Shown piece after piece: positions 16,644-25,172 of a stretch of DNA of 64,000 nt. Origin of the DNA: Blautia sp. An249 (GTDB taxonomy: Bacteria > Bacillota > Clostridia > Lachnospirales > Lachnospiraceae); contig NZ_NFJL01000003.1 in assembly GCF_002159835.1 (NCBI RefSeq), positions 124,001-188,000 on the forward strand, written 5' to 3'. A model generated the notes under the pieces. It was given only the letters and a program-made list of their open reading frames with translations, was not told the origin of the DNA and did no database searches. The translations under genes and the position numbers were made by a program. Each line of letters starts with the position of its first letter. The stretch's first letter is position 1.

Positions 16644-19238
16644 ATGAGAAAGGGAGCTATAAGTATCTGCAAATGGGTTATGCTGTTCTTTTTCCTGGCT
16701 GTCTCTGTTACAGTTCTGCAGGGAAGAGAAACGGTTCTGGCCGCCCCCACACAGCAGGACGGCTGGGTAGAAGAAGACGGGAAATCTTATTATTACAAGG
16801 ACGGGGAGGCTCTGACCGGTTTTCAGACCATTGACGGGAAGAAATATTATTTTAATATTGTCCATGGGTATAAAGAGACCGGATGGTATATTACCAGTGC
16901 GGGAGGCCGTTATTACTTCGGTACTGACGGTGTGGTAAAGAGCGGCTGGGTGACCGTAGACGGAAAAAACTATCTGCTCAATACCAACGGAAAGGCCTAT
17001 ACCAACTGGTTTACCACCTCTGCGGGAAACAAATACTACTTTGGTTCTGACGGGGTATCTGTCCGCAGTCAGTGGAAAACTATTTCCGGCAAGAAATATT
17101 ATTTTACGGAAAACGGCCGGGCCGCCATGGCTTTTTACACCATCGACGGCAAGAAGTATTATTTTGATTCTGTAGGCGCTTATCTGCGGACAGGCTGGTT
17201 TATTACTTCGGCCGGGGGCCGTTATTACTTTGGTACCGACGGCGTGGTAAAAAGCGGCTGGGTGACGGTCAGTGGGAAAAACTATCTGCTGAATACCAAT
17301 GGAAAGGCCTATACCAACTGGTTTACCACTTCTGCAGGAAACAAATATTATTTCGGTTCTGACGGGGTATCTGTCCGCAGCCAGTGGAAGACGATCTCCG
17401 GTAAGAAATATTATTTCACAGAAAACGGCCGGGCCGCCATGGCTTTTTATACCATTGGCGGTAAGAAGTATTATTTTGATTCTGTAGGCGCCTATCTGCG
17501 GACGGGCTGGTTTATCACCTCTGCAGGAGGCCGCTATTACTTCGGTACCGACGGTGTGGTAAAAAGCGGCTGGGTGACTGTAGGCGGCAAAGAATATCTG
17601 CTGAACAGCAATGGAAAAGCTTATACAACCTGGTATACCACCTCAGCAGGCAATAAATATTATTTTAACAGCGACGGTACTTCCGTTAAAAATCAGTGGA
17701 AAACCATTTCCGGCAAAAAATATTATTTTACTGCAAGCGGACGGGCTGCTATGGGATATGCCACCATCAGCGGGAAGAAATATTTCTTTGATCCGGTAAA
17801 CGCCTATCTGCGGACGGGCTGGTTTATCACCTCTGCAGGAGGCCGCTATTACTTCGGTACCGACGGCGTGGTAAAAAGCGGCTGGGTGACGGTCAGTGGG
17901 AAAAACTATCTGCTGAATACCAATGGAAAGGCCTATACCAACTGGTTTACCACTTCTGCAGGAAACAAATATTATTTCGGTTCTGACGGAGTATCTGTCC
18001 GCAGTCAGTGGCAGACCATTTCCGGCAAGAAATATTACTTTGACGCCAATGGACGAGCTGTGAAGGGCTGGCAGACCATCGGAGGAAAGCTGTATCTGTT
18101 CAATACCACCCAGTACTATCTGTGTACCGGAATGATTACCACTTCCTCAGGAAATAAATATTACCTGGGAGACGGAGCTGTAAGCGGCGGGATGAAGAAG
18201 GTAGGAACCCATACCTATTATCTCACCAGCAACGGCAAGCTCTGCTCCGGACGTTATAAGGTGGGCGGATACTGGTACGCCTTCAGTAAAACCGATTACG
18301 ATATGGTAACCTCTGACTGGTACAAAGAAGATAATAATACGAAATGGTATTATGCCAAGGCCAACGGCCAGCTGGCTACCCAGTGGTATAAACCGGATAA
18401 ATATTACCGCTATTTCCGCAGTTCTGACGGTCTGATGGCTACCGGATGGCATAAAATCGGCGACAGCTATTACTATCTGAGAAAGAGCGACGGCGCAAGA
18501 TGCAGCGGCAAGTTCCAGTTGGGCGGAAGTCTCTATTACTGTGCTTCAGACGGTAAAAGATATGAGAGTACCTGGATTAATGGAAGCGATTCCAATAAAT
18601 ATTATGCCAAGGCAGACGGTACTCTGGCAGTGGGGCTGACCACTATCGGAGGAAAGAAGTATTACTTCGGAAACGACGGCGCTCAGAAAACCGGCTGGCA
18701 GACCATCAATGGAAAGCAGTATTACTTCAGTAAGACAAAAGGATATATGGCTACCAGCATCTGGGTAGACGATGACCATTATGTAGGTGCAGACGGCGCT
18801 TATATCCCCGGATACGTAGAGAAGTTATTCCGCTGGCCTCTGACTTCCAACTGGAATTACATATCCAGTTATTTCGGAGGAAGAGAATCTCCGGGAGGAA
18901 TCGGTTCTACAAACCACCAGGGAATTGATATTCCGGCAGATTACGGAACTCCGATCTATGCTGCAGAAGACGGAATCTGTACGGTTCGCTCTTATCAGGA
19001 GGGAGGAGCCGGATATTATATCATGATTAACCACACCAGCATCAGCAGCGGGACAAGCACCATTTACATGCATATGAGCCGGTTTGCCGATGTGTATGTG
19101 GGAGATCGGGTAAAGAAAGGCCAGGTAATCGGCTATGTAGGTTCCACCGGCGCATCCACCGGAAACCATCTGCACTTCGGTGTTCAAATCAATGGAGAGT
19201 ACGAAGATCCTCTGGATTACGTAAATGTACCTGAATAA
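16644..19238 (+). CDS. Secreted cell-wall-binding-repeat protein with C-terminal M23 endopeptidase domain
   Basis: An 864-residue exported wall hydrolase. A signal peptide (about 1-33, cleavage near VLA-AP) is followed by some 35 GW/choline-binding-type repeats of about 20 residues (pattern: aromatic, G-K-K-Y-Y-F, D/N-G) spanning about 37-720. The last about 125 residues are a LytM/M23 zinc peptidase: H758 and D762 (NHQGIDI), the HM of YMHMS and H842-L-H844. Residues 80-495 consist of four consecutive 104-residue super-repeats, each encoded by exactly 312 bp starting at 16881, 17193, 17505 and 17817. ATG 16644 follows GAAGGAAGG; it is 31 bp after dtd with no clear promoter. Strong terminator behind. 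Likely cleaves peptide cross-bridges while anchored to teichoic or related polymers. Confidence 0.9.
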   Translation: MRKGAISICKWVMLFFFLAVSVTVLQGRETVLAAPTQQDGWVEEDGKSYYYKDGEALTGFQTIDGKKYYFNIVHGYKETGWYITSAGGRYYFGTDGVVKSGWVTVDGKNYLLNTNGKAYTNWFTTSAGNKYYFGSDGVSVRSQWKTISGKKYYFTENGRAAMAFYTIDGKKYYFDSVGAYLRTGWFITSAGGRYYFGTDGVVKSGWVTVSGKNYLLNTNGKAYTNWFTTSAGNKYYFGSDGVSVRSQWKTISGKKYYFTENGRAAMAFYTIGGKKYYFDSVGAYLRTGWFITSAGGRYYFGTDGVVKSGWVTVGGKEYLLNSNGKAYTTWYTTSAGNKYYFNSDGTSVKNQWKTISGKKYYFTASGRAAMGYATISGKKYFFDPVNAYLRTGWFITSAGGRYYFGTDGVVKSGWVTVSGKNYLLNTNGKAYTNWFTTSAGNKYYFGSDGVSVRSQWQTISGKKYYFDANGRAVKGWQTIGGKLYLFNTTQYYLCTGMITTSSGNKYYLGDGAVSGGMKKVGTHTYYLTSNGKLCSGRYKVGGYWYAFSKTDYDMVTSDWYKEDNNTKWYYAKANGQLATQWYKPDKYYRYFRSSDGLMATGWHKIGDSYYYLRKSDGARCSGKFQLGGSLYYCASDGKRYESTWINGSDSNKYYAKADGTLAVGLTTIGGKKYYFGNDGAQKTGWQTINGKQYYFSKTKGYMATSIWVDDDHYVGADGAYIPGYVEKLFRWPLTSNWNYISSYFGGRESPGGIGSTNHQGIDIPADYGTPIYAAEDGICTVRSYQEGGAGYYIMINHTSISSGTSTIYMHMSRFADVYVGDRVKKGQVIGYVGSTGASTGNHLHFGVQINGEYEDPLDYVNVPE
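16881..18128 (+). repeat. Four in-frame 312-bp tandem blocks
   Basis: Blocks begin at 16881, 17193, 17505 and 17817, each opening with a Gly-Trp pair (GGATGG or GGCTGG) and encoding 104 residues (five or so wall-binding units). The first three are near copies with silent and a few missense changes; the fourth diverges in its last 40 codons. Constant spacing and high nucleotide similarity point to unequal recombination or slippage. Confidence 0.85.
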
Positions 19239-19245
19239 TTATTTT

Positions 19246-19288
19246 GAAGACATATTTCACCTAAAAGGCGGAATATGTCTTCTTTTTT
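19246..19288 (+). terminator. Rho-independent terminator of the M23 gene
   Basis: GAAGACATATT and AATATGTCTTC form an 11-bp stem followed by a T6 run (TTTTTTC). Confidence 0.88.
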
Positions 19289-19289
19289 C

Positions 19290-19318
19290 TTGACAGAAAA
19301 TCCTCAGACGGATATAAT
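19290..19318 (+). promoter_or_regulatory. Consensus sigma-A promoter of the glycine riboswitch transcript
   Basis: Perfect TTGACA (19290-19295), 17 bp spacer, perfect TATAAT (19313-19318). It sits right behind the preceding terminator, 382 bp ahead of the symporter start. Confidence 0.9.
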
Positions 19319-19360
19319 AGAAAAGCTGAATTACATATTATAAAAATTGTCAGAAGAAGG

Positions 19361-19537
19361 CAGCAGGAAAGTAGTCGCTCAGACTCGCCGAAGGAATAAC
19401 AATCTCAGGTACTTTTCTATATAAAGTGGGACTGCTGTTGGATGACTCTCTGGAGAAGCTTACGAAAGGTGAGTGCCGAAGGTGAAAGCCGCCCGGAAAT
19501 CCGGGATGGTGAATCTCTCAGGCAAAAGGACAGGGAT
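19361..19537 (+). ncRNA. Tandem glycine riboswitch (two aptamers)
   Basis: Aptamer I (about 19361-19437) is closed by CAGCAG/CTGCTG and holds CGCCGAAGG and TCTCAGGTA. The linker GTTGGATGA leads into aptamer II (about 19445-19537), with CTCTCTGGAGA, GTGCCGAAGGTG, a CCCGG/CCGGG hairpin and the diagnostic CTCTCAGGCAAAAGGACAG. These match the conserved core of glycine aptamers. Two aptamers joined by a short linker are the cooperative class. A terminator hairpin follows 10 bp later and a Na+/amino-acid symporter is downstream, so glycine probably changes readthrough into the transporter. Whether it is an ON or OFF switch cannot be judged by eye. Confidence 0.92.
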
Positions 19538-19546
19538 ACAAGAACA

Positions 19547-19566
19547 GGGGCTGAAGCCCGTTTTTT
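19547..19566 (+). terminator. Expression-platform terminator of the glycine riboswitch
   Basis: GGGC-TGAA-GCCC stem-loop, then G and a T6 run, placed immediately after aptamer II. The 4-bp GC stem is short but has a tetraloop, as expected for a conditional terminator. Confidence 0.65.
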
Positions 19567-19699
19567 CGTGCTGTATTCAGGGATTGCTGCAGATAAGAGT
19601 TTTTGCATCTGTCCCTTTTTTGTGCGCATTTTGGCCTTACCGGGGAATCATTTGGAGGATACTGACAGAAAATACCGGAAAGGATAGGAGAAAGAGAAA

Positions 19700-21052
19700 A
19701 TGTTTATGGACTATTTGGAACAGGTTGTGGATGTGGTAAATCGGTTTTTGTGGGATTACCTGCTGATGTTTCTGCTGGTGGCAACGGGAATTTTCTTCAC
19801 GTTTCGTCTGCGCTTCATTCAGATTCGCAAGTTTAAGGCAGGAATGAAGGCGTTATTCGGTAATTTCAGTCTGAATGGAAAATCTGAAGGAAACGGATTA
19901 AGTTCTTTTCAGGCTCTGACTACTGCCATCGCCGCACAGGTGGGCACGGGAAATATTGCAGGCGCAGCCACCGCAATTGCTTCCGGAGGACCCGGAGCCA
20001 TTTTCTGGATGTGGCTGAGCGCTTTTTTCGGAATGGCGACTATTTACTCTGAGGCAGTTATGGCTCAGCACACAAGAAAAACCGAAGACGGAACCGTTAC
20101 CGGAGGACCTGTCTATTATATTAAATCTGCTTTTAAGGGAAAATTCGGTACTTTCCTGGCAGGATTCTTTTCTGTGGCAATTATTTTAGCTCTTGGCTTT
20201 ATGGGAAATATGGTACAGTCCAACTCCATCGGAGATTCGTTCCAGAACGCCTTCGGAATTAACCGTCTGGTGGTGGGCGTTTTTGTGGCAGTGGTTGCCG
20301 CGTTTATCTTCCTGGGCGGAGTGAAGCGAATTGCCTGGTTTACGGAAAAGATTGTGCCTCTTATGGCTGTATTTTACATTGTGGGCTGTCTGGTGATTTT
20401 ATTCATGAACGGCGCAGGAGTGGGGAAAGCTTTTCATGATATTTTTGTTATGGCCTTTGCTCCCCAGTCTGTGGCCGGAGGCGCCCTGGGTATTACTGTA
20501 CAGAAAGCCATGCGTTTTGGCGTTGCCAGAGGTTTATTCTCCAACGAGGCCGGTATGGGTTCCACTCCTCACGCTCATGCCACCGCACAGGTAAACCATC
20601 CCAGTGAACAGGGAATTATCGCCATGATGGGCGTATTTATTGATACCTTTATTATTCTTACACTGACCGCTCTTGTAATCTTATCTACAGGCGCGTTATC
20701 TTCCGGAGAAACCGGCTCCACACTGGCACAGCTTGCCTTTGATTCTGCCTTTGGCTCCTTCGGAAAAATCTTTATCGCCATTTGTATGCTGTTTTTTGCC
20801 TTTACCACCATTATCGGATGGTATTATTTCGGAGAGGTCAATGTCCGCCATTTATTCGGCAAAAAAGCGGTTAAGGTATATGCTCTGCTGGTTGTGATCT
20901 TTGTTATCATCGGTTCTACTTTAAAAGTGGATCTGGTATGGAATATGGCCGATATGTTTAACGGTCTGATGGTACTTCCCAACTTAATCGGCCTTCTGGC
21001 CTGCAGCGGTGTGGTTTACCGTCTTACCAGAAACTTTGAACAGAAAAAATAG
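19700..21052 (+). CDS. Alanine/glycine:cation symporter (AGCS family)
   Basis: A 450-residue membrane protein with about 11 helices that imports small neutral amino acids with Na+ or H+. The signature of the family, around residue 75-100, is seen as ALTTAIAAQVGTGNIAGAATA; other family stretches are GPGAIFWMWLSAFFGMATIYSEA and RGLFSNEAGMGSTPHAHATA. ATG 19700 follows AGGATAGGAGAAAG. The upstream glycine riboswitch makes glycine (with or without alanine) the likely physiological substrate. A bidirectional terminator closes the unit. Confidence 0.93.
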   Translation: MFMDYLEQVVDVVNRFLWDYLLMFLLVATGIFFTFRLRFIQIRKFKAGMKALFGNFSLNGKSEGNGLSSFQALTTAIAAQVGTGNIAGAATAIASGGPGAIFWMWLSAFFGMATIYSEAVMAQHTRKTEDGTVTGGPVYYIKSAFKGKFGTFLAGFFSVAIILALGFMGNMVQSNSIGDSFQNAFGINRLVVGVFVAVVAAFIFLGGVKRIAWFTEKIVPLMAVFYIVGCLVILFMNGAGVGKAFHDIFVMAFAPQSVAGGALGITVQKAMRFGVARGLFSNEAGMGSTPHAHATAQVNHPSEQGIIAMMGVFIDTFIILTLTALVILSTGALSSGETGSTLAQLAFDSAFGSFGKIFIAICMLFFAFTTIIGWYYFGEVNVRHLFGKKAVKVYALLVVIFVIIGSTLKVDLVWNMADMFNGLMVLPNLIGLLACSGVVYRLTRNFEQKK

Positions 21053-21063
21053 AGGAATTCATG

Positions 21064-21101
21064 AAAAATGCAGCCGTCCGGTTCTTCGGGGCTGCATTTT
21101 T
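21064..21101. terminator. Bidirectional terminator between AGCS symporter and recombinase gene
   Basis: AAAAATGCAGCC (21064-21075) pairs with GGCTGCATTTTT (21090-21101), giving a 12-bp stem with T-runs on both strands; the flanking genes converge here. Confidence 0.88.
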
Positions 21102-21104
21102 GTT

Positions 21105-22160
21105 TTAGAGATCTCTTAATTTCACAGCGGAAGCGGCCTGGCGTCTCCGTGTGTCGTCGATAGCGGCGTAATGCTTTTTGGTTGTATTTACATCGCTGTG
21201 ACCCAGAACATCCGCCACCAGATAAATATCTCCCGTTTCCTGGTATAAAGCAGTGCCATAGGTACTCCGAAGCTTGTGGGGGGTTATTTTCTTTGCCGTG
21301 GTAATCTGGGAGGCATATTTCTTCACCAGATTTTCCACTGCCTGCACGCCGATCCGTTTGTGCCGGGTAGAGTAGAAGAGGGCGTGTTCATGGCCGGCGG
21401 CGGGCTCAATGGTTTTACGGACTTCAAGATAGTTTTCCAGGGCTTTGCGGACTTCAGGACCGAAATAAACAATCATTTCATTTCCGCCTTTCCTGGTAAC
21501 TTTCAGGCCGTTATTTTTAAAATCTATATCTTCCAGATCAAGTCCCACACATTCAGATACCCGAAGACCGGTGCCAAGCAGGAGAGTTACCAAAGCCAGA
21601 TCCCGCTCCTTCGTCTTCTCATAATAGGCTTTTTTCTGGCCGCTTAAGGTATCTCCGCAGTGTTCGATATAATCCAGCAGAAGGGCTACCTCATCCGCAT
21701 CCAGACGGATAATGCTTTTCTGGTGAATTTTCGGCATATCTACTAAAAGGGTGGGATTGGAATGGATAAGTTCCCGTTTGTAATAATAAGAATAAAAGCT
21801 TCTCAGAGAGGCCATCTTCCGTTTCAGTCCCCGTTCCCCGTTGGTGGTAAGTTTATCCGAAGATTTATAAACCTTTAAATATTCCTGGTATTCTTCCAGA
21901 TCCACCGCTGTAATTTTATCCAATACCTCTACGGTGAAATCCTTCATTTCACAGGCTTTGCAGGAAGGATTTTCCTCCAGAAGAAACTGGAAAAATACCC
22001 GGATGTCGTAGGCATAGGAAATTCGTGTTTTCGTGGTTGTAGTTGGTTCAATGGCCCGGAAATAATCGCGGCAGAAGGGCGGAAGGGTAGCAAGGACTTC
22101 CCGCAGCTTCAATACGTTCTGAATGTCCGACTGTTCCCGGTAAGTGGTGCGCTTTTCCAT
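21105..22160 (-). CDS. Tyrosine recombinase, XerC/XerD-like
   Basis: A 351-residue site-specific recombinase. The N-terminal SAM-like core-binding domain is about 20-135 and the catalytic domain about 150-345. All active-site residues are visible: R200 (GTGLRVSE), K224 (RKGGNE), H295 and R298 (HKLR), H321 (LGHSDVNTT) and nucleophile Y331. ATG 22160 lies 9 bp after AAGGAAAGG; longer in-frame starts reach into rubrerythrin and are rejected. No integrated element, tRNA or att repeat surrounds it, so a chromosome-borne Xer-type role is more likely than phage integration. Nothing proves it is the dimer-resolution recombinase. Confidence 0.88.
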   Translation of the reverse strand: MEKRTTYREQSDIQNVLKLREVLATLPPFCRDYFRAIEPTTTTKTRISYAYDIRVFFQFLLEENPSCKACEMKDFTVEVLDKITAVDLEEYQEYLKVYKSSDKLTTNGERGLKRKMASLRSFYSYYYKRELIHSNPTLLVDMPKIHQKSIIRLDADEVALLLDYIEHCGDTLSGQKKAYYEKTKERDLALVTLLLGTGLRVSECVGLDLEDIDFKNNGLKVTRKGGNEMIVYFGPEVRKALENYLEVRKTIEPAAGHEHALFYSTRHKRIGVQAVENLVKKYASQITTAKKITPHKLRSTYGTALYQETGDIYLVADVLGHSDVNTTKKHYAAIDDTRRRQAASAVKLRDL

Positions 22161-22197
22161 AAAATACATCCTTTCCTTATCGGTTTCAACTGTCCTT

Positions 22198-22203
22198 ATT
22201 ATA
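22198..22203 (-). promoter_or_regulatory. Possible minus-10 element of the recombinase gene
   Basis: A perfect TATAAT on the minus strand 38 bp before the start codon; the minus-35 region is poor. Confidence 0.4.
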
Positions 22204-22242
22204 TCATATCCGGGCTTTTTCGTATAGAAGAACCGCCTTCCT

Positions 22243-22848
22243 TTACATCTGGCCGTCTGTGAAAGGAGAGAGCTCCAGACGGATAAAATATCCCTGATCG
22301 TGGTGGCAGACCGGGCATTCTTTAGGAACTTTCGTTCCTTCATAAATGTGTCCGCAGTTTAAACAAATCCAATGCTGCTGGACATCGGAGACAAACAGCT
22401 TGTTTTCTTCCAGAAGCTGGGCGAATTTTCCGAAACGGTCTCCGTGAATCTTCTCGATTTTAGCGATGTTATAAAAGGAATAGGCTACTTTGTCAAACCC
22501 TTCCTCCTTTGCCACATCTCCAAAGGTTTTATAAACACTGTCATGTTCCTCATATTCATTGTGCTGAGCCATGCGAAGCAGCTCTTTTACATCGGAAGAA
22601 AGATCCACCGGATAACCTCCGTCAATATGAATCGTTTCCCCGGCCAGTTCTTTCAGATGCTGATAAAAGATTTCCGCATGTTCTTTCTCCTGATCTGCGG
22701 TAAAGCGAAAGACTGCCTCAATGACAGCCAGCCCTTCTTTTTTCGCCTGGGAAGCGCTGAAGGTGTAGCGGTTTCTGGCCTGACTTTCTCCCGCAAAAGC
22801 TCTCATAAGGTTTTTACTTGTTTCACTTTCTTTAAAATTTGTACTCAT
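22243..22848 (-). CDS. Rubrerythrin
   Basis: A cytosolic non-haem diiron peroxidase that protects anaerobes against hydrogen peroxide. The 201 residues comprise a four-helix ferritin-like domain (about 1-150) with the diiron ligand motifs in GESQARNRY, EKEHAEIF, EEHDS and KIEKIHGDRF, and a C-terminal rubredoxin domain with CLNCGHIYEG and CPVCHHDQGYF Fe(SCys)4 sites. ATG 22848 has AAAGGAGAA 8 bp upstream; an ATG two codons earlier is also possible. No PerR box was recognised. Confidence 0.95.
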   Translation of the reverse strand: MSTNFKESETSKNLMRAFAGESQARNRYTFSASQAKKEGLAVIEAVFRFTADQEKEHAEIFYQHLKELAGETIHIDGGYPVDLSSDVKELLRMAQHNEYEEHDSVYKTFGDVAKEEGFDKVAYSFYNIAKIEKIHGDRFGKFAQLLEENKLFVSDVQQHWICLNCGHIYEGTKVPKECPVCHHDQGYFIRLELSPFTDGQM

Positions 22849-22954
22849 ATGCATTCTCCTTTTCTTCCTGAACTTTTCTTTAGTATGATCCAAAACTGGT
22901 AATTTTATACATTGCAATTTGTACTCCCATGTACGGACATCTGTTTTTCTGTAA

Positions 22955-22983
22955 TTGACAAACATAGGGAAGAACGTTATAAT
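22955..22983 (+). promoter_or_regulatory. Consensus sigma-A promoter of glyA
   Basis: Perfect TTGACA (22955-22960) and TATAAT (22978-22983) with a 17-bp spacer, 38 bp before the glyA start. Confidence 0.9.
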
Positions 22984-23021
22984 ATAGGACGGAATGGATT
23001 AGTCAAGGAGGAAAACGAAAC

Positions 23022-24260
23022 ATGTACTCATTAGAAGAAATTCGAAATACAGATCCGGAAATCGCTTCCTGTATTGAGAAAGAAATTCAGCGTCAGAATT
23101 CCCATATTGAGCTGATTGCTTCAGAAAACTGGGTAAGCAAAGCCGTGATGGCATCTATGGGAAGTCCTCTGACCAACAAATACGCAGAAGGGTATCCGGG
23201 AAAACGTTTCTACGGCGGATGCGAATGCGTGGATGAAGTAGAAACTCTGGCCATTGAGAGAGCCAAAGAATTATTCCATTGTGAATATGCAAATGTACAG
23301 CCACATTCGGGCGCCCAGGCGAATATGGCCGTTTTTTATGCTATGCTGAAACCGGGAGATACCATCCTGGGAATGAGCTTAAACCATGGTGGCCATCTGA
23401 CCCACGGAAGCCCGGCGAATATGTCCGGTTCCTATTTCCATGCAGTTTCTTATCAGGTAAATGACGACGGCTTTATTGATTATGACCAGGTTCTGAAAAC
23501 AGCGAGAGAGTGCAGACCTAAGTTAATCGTGGCAGGCGCAAGCGCTTATGCCAGAAAAATTGATTTCAGGAAGTTCCGGGAGATTGCAGATGAAGTGGGA
23601 GCGTACCTGATGGTGGATATGGCTCACATTGCCGGTCTGGTAGCTACCGGAATGCACGAAAGCCCCATTCCCTATGCGGACGTGGTAACCACAACCACCC
23701 ATAAAACGCTGCGCGGACCAAGAGGCGGCTTAATTTTAAGCAGCGCTGAAAACGCGAAGAAATTTAACTTTAATAAGGCAGTTTTCCCGGGAATCCAGGG
23801 CGGACCTCTGATGCATGTGATTGCAGCCAAGGCCGTGTGCTTTAAAGAGGCTCTTCAACCGGAGTTCCAGGAGTATGGAAAGCGGGTAGTAGAAAACGCC
23901 CAGGCTCTTTGCCGGGGATTAATGAAACGGGGCGTAAACATTGTATCCGGAGGCACGGACAATCACTTAATGCTAGTGGATTTAGTTCCCCTGGGCATTA
24001 CGGGAAAAGAGATGGAAAACCGTCTGGATGCAGCCAACATCACCTGCAATAAGAACGCGATTCCAAACGATCCCCAGTCACCCTTTGTAACCAGCGGCGT
24101 TCGTCTTGGAACGGCGGCAGTTACCTCCAGAGGCATGCAGCCAGAGGATATGGAAACCATTGCAGAGGCCATTTCCCTGATGTTAAAAGATACAGCCAAT
24201 GAAGCTCAGGCAAAGGCCTTAGTAAAACAGTTAACCGATAAATATCCGTTAAACGCATAA
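23022..24260 (+). CDS. glyA: Serine hydroxymethyltransferase
   Basis: A PLP enzyme (412 residues) that interconverts serine and glycine while charging tetrahydrofolate with a one-carbon unit. The PLP lysine is K228 in [22 protein letters not shown] near the start, [15 protein letters not shown] and [13 protein letters not shown] are family signatures. ATG 23022 follows CAAGGAGGAAA. Monocistronic: own consensus promoter and terminator. Together with the glycine-controlled transporter 2 kb upstream it makes this area glycine-centred. Confidence 0.97.
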   Translation: MYSLEEIRNTDPEIASCIEKEIQRQNSHIELIASENWVSKAVMASMGSPLTNKYAEGYPGKRFYGGCECVDEVETLAIERAKELFHCEYANVQPHSGAQANMAVFYAMLKPGDTILGMSLNHGGHLTHGSPANMSGSYFHAVSYQVNDDGFIDYDQVLKTARECRPKLIVAGASAYARKIDFRKFREIADEVGAYLMVDMAHIAGLVATGMHESPIPYADVVTTTTHKTLRGPRGGLILSSAENAKKFNFNKAVFPGIQGGPLMHVIAAKAVCFKEALQPEFQEYGKRVVENAQALCRGLMKRGVNIVSGGTDNHLMLVDLVPLGITGKEMENRLDAANITCNKNAIPNDPQSPFVTSGVRLGTAAVTSRGMQPEDMETIAEAISLMLKDTANEAQAKALVKQLTDKYPLNA

Positions 24261-24299
24261 GATAAGAAATAAAATAAACAAACAACAGACGAAACAGCA

Positions 24300-24346
24300 G
24301 ATGCTCATATAAACGCAGACATTCGCATTTATATGAGTATCTTTTT
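24300..24346 (+). terminator. Terminator of glyA
   Basis: GATGCTCATATAAA and TTTATATGAGTATC pair (14 positions, one mismatch), followed by TTTTT. Confidence 0.85.
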
Positions 24347-24434
24347 GTCTGAAAAGATGTAGGAAGACTCATTTCAATCTATACGACAAACTCAGGTTTT
24401 TCATATAAATAGAACTGCTTTCAGAAGAAACTCG

Positions 24435-24457
24435 AACATATATTCCGAATATATGTT
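24435..24457 (+). promoter_or_regulatory. LexA operator (23-bp palindrome)
   Basis: Arms AACATATATTC (24435-24445) and GAATATATGTT (24447-24457) around one central base. It can be read as two overlapping half-matching copies of the Gram-positive SOS box CGAAC-N4-GTTCG. It overlaps the minus-35 hexamer of lexA, the expected autorepression site. Confidence 0.75.
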
Positions 24458-24484
24458 TACATTCCCTTTTTCCTATGCTATGAT
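24456..24484 (+). promoter_or_regulatory. lexA promoter
   Basis: TTTACA (24456-24461), 17 bp, TATGAT (24479-24484), 52 bp before the lexA start and overlapping the palindromic operator. Confidence 0.75.
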
Positions 24485-24536
24485 AGATACAAATAGATCG
24501 ATCATTTTTCGTATCACAGGTGGAGGAAACACAGTT

Positions 24537-25172
24537 ATGTCCTATGGAAAAATTACTAAGAAACAGCAAGAAATACTGGAATTTATCAAAAGCGAAATTT
24601 TAAACCGGGGATTCCCTCCGGCAGTTCGGGAAATCTGCGAGGCCGTTCATTTGAAATCCACGTCTTCCGTACATGCCCATCTGGAATCCCTGGAAAAAAA
24701 CGGCTACATTCACCGGGATCCCACCAAACCCCGCGCCATTGAAATTCTGGATGACAATTTTAATCTGTCCCGCCGCGAGGTGGTCAATGTACCTCTGATT
24801 GGAACCGTCACTGCCGGACAGCCCATTTTAGCCGTGGAAAACATTGAGAATTATTTCCCGGTTCCCGTGGAAGTTATGCCAAACGCCAATTCCTTTATGC
24901 TTACGGTAAAAGGTGAAAGCATGATTAACGAAGGAATTCTGGACGGGGACAAAGTGTTGGTAAAACAACAGACCACTGCAGAAAACGGCGACATTGTGGT
25001 TGCACTTATTGAGGATTCTGCCACAGTCAAGACATATTACTATGATAAAGAAAAAAAATGTCATAAGCTGCAGCCGGAAAACGATACCATGGAACCCATT
25101 TACGTTCCGGAGGGAGAACTTCAGATCTTAGGCAAGGTTTTCGGTGTTTTCCGTATTTTTTCCGGATTTTAA
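24537..25172 (+). CDS. lexA: LexA, SOS transcriptional repressor
   Basis: Represses DNA-damage genes and cleaves itself when bound by activated RecA. The 211 residues contain an N-terminal winged helix (about 1-65; KITKKQQEILEFI, STSSVHAHLESLEKNGYI recognition region), the A93-G94 cleavage bond in GTVTAGQPILA, and the catalytic dyad S128 (KGESMINEGI) and K165 (SATVKTYYY). ATG 24537 follows GGTGGAGGAAAC; an earlier in-frame ATG at 24453 would begin inside the operator and is rejected. The operator/promoter layout indicates autoregulation. Confidence 0.96.
   Translation: MSYGKITKKQQEILEFIKSEILNRGFPPAVREICEAVHLKSTSSVHAHLESLEKNGYIHRDPTKPRAIEILDDNFNLSRREVVNVPLIGTVTAGQPILAVENIENYFPVPVEVMPNANSFMLTVKGESMINEGILDGDKVLVKQQTTAENGDIVVALIEDSATVKTYYYDKEKKCHKLQPENDTMEPIYVPEGELQILGKVFGVFRIFSGF

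Noticed and set aside
16881-18128. Regularly spaced repeats as a CRISPR array
   Set aside because: The period is 312 bp, the repeats are in frame and code for wall-binding units inside one long gene; there are no short direct repeats with unique spacers and no cas gene.
19441-19739. Short open frames in the symporter leader
   Set aside because: They overlap the riboswitch aptamer and terminator, whose conserved bases explain the sequence better than coding.
21064-22203. Integrative element bounded by the tyrosine recombinase
   Set aside because: No tRNA target, no flanking direct repeat and no other mobile or phage genes were seen; neighbours on both sides are housekeeping genes.
22161-22343. 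N-terminal extension of the tyrosine recombinase (longer in-frame start)
   Set aside because: It would overlap the rubrerythrin gene by about 100 bp, the extra residues are not recombinase-like, and a good ribosome binding site precedes the ATG at 22160.
24261-24452. Possible small gene between glyA and lexA
   Set aside because: The stretch holds the glyA terminator and the LexA operator; remaining frames are short and lack a ribosome binding site.
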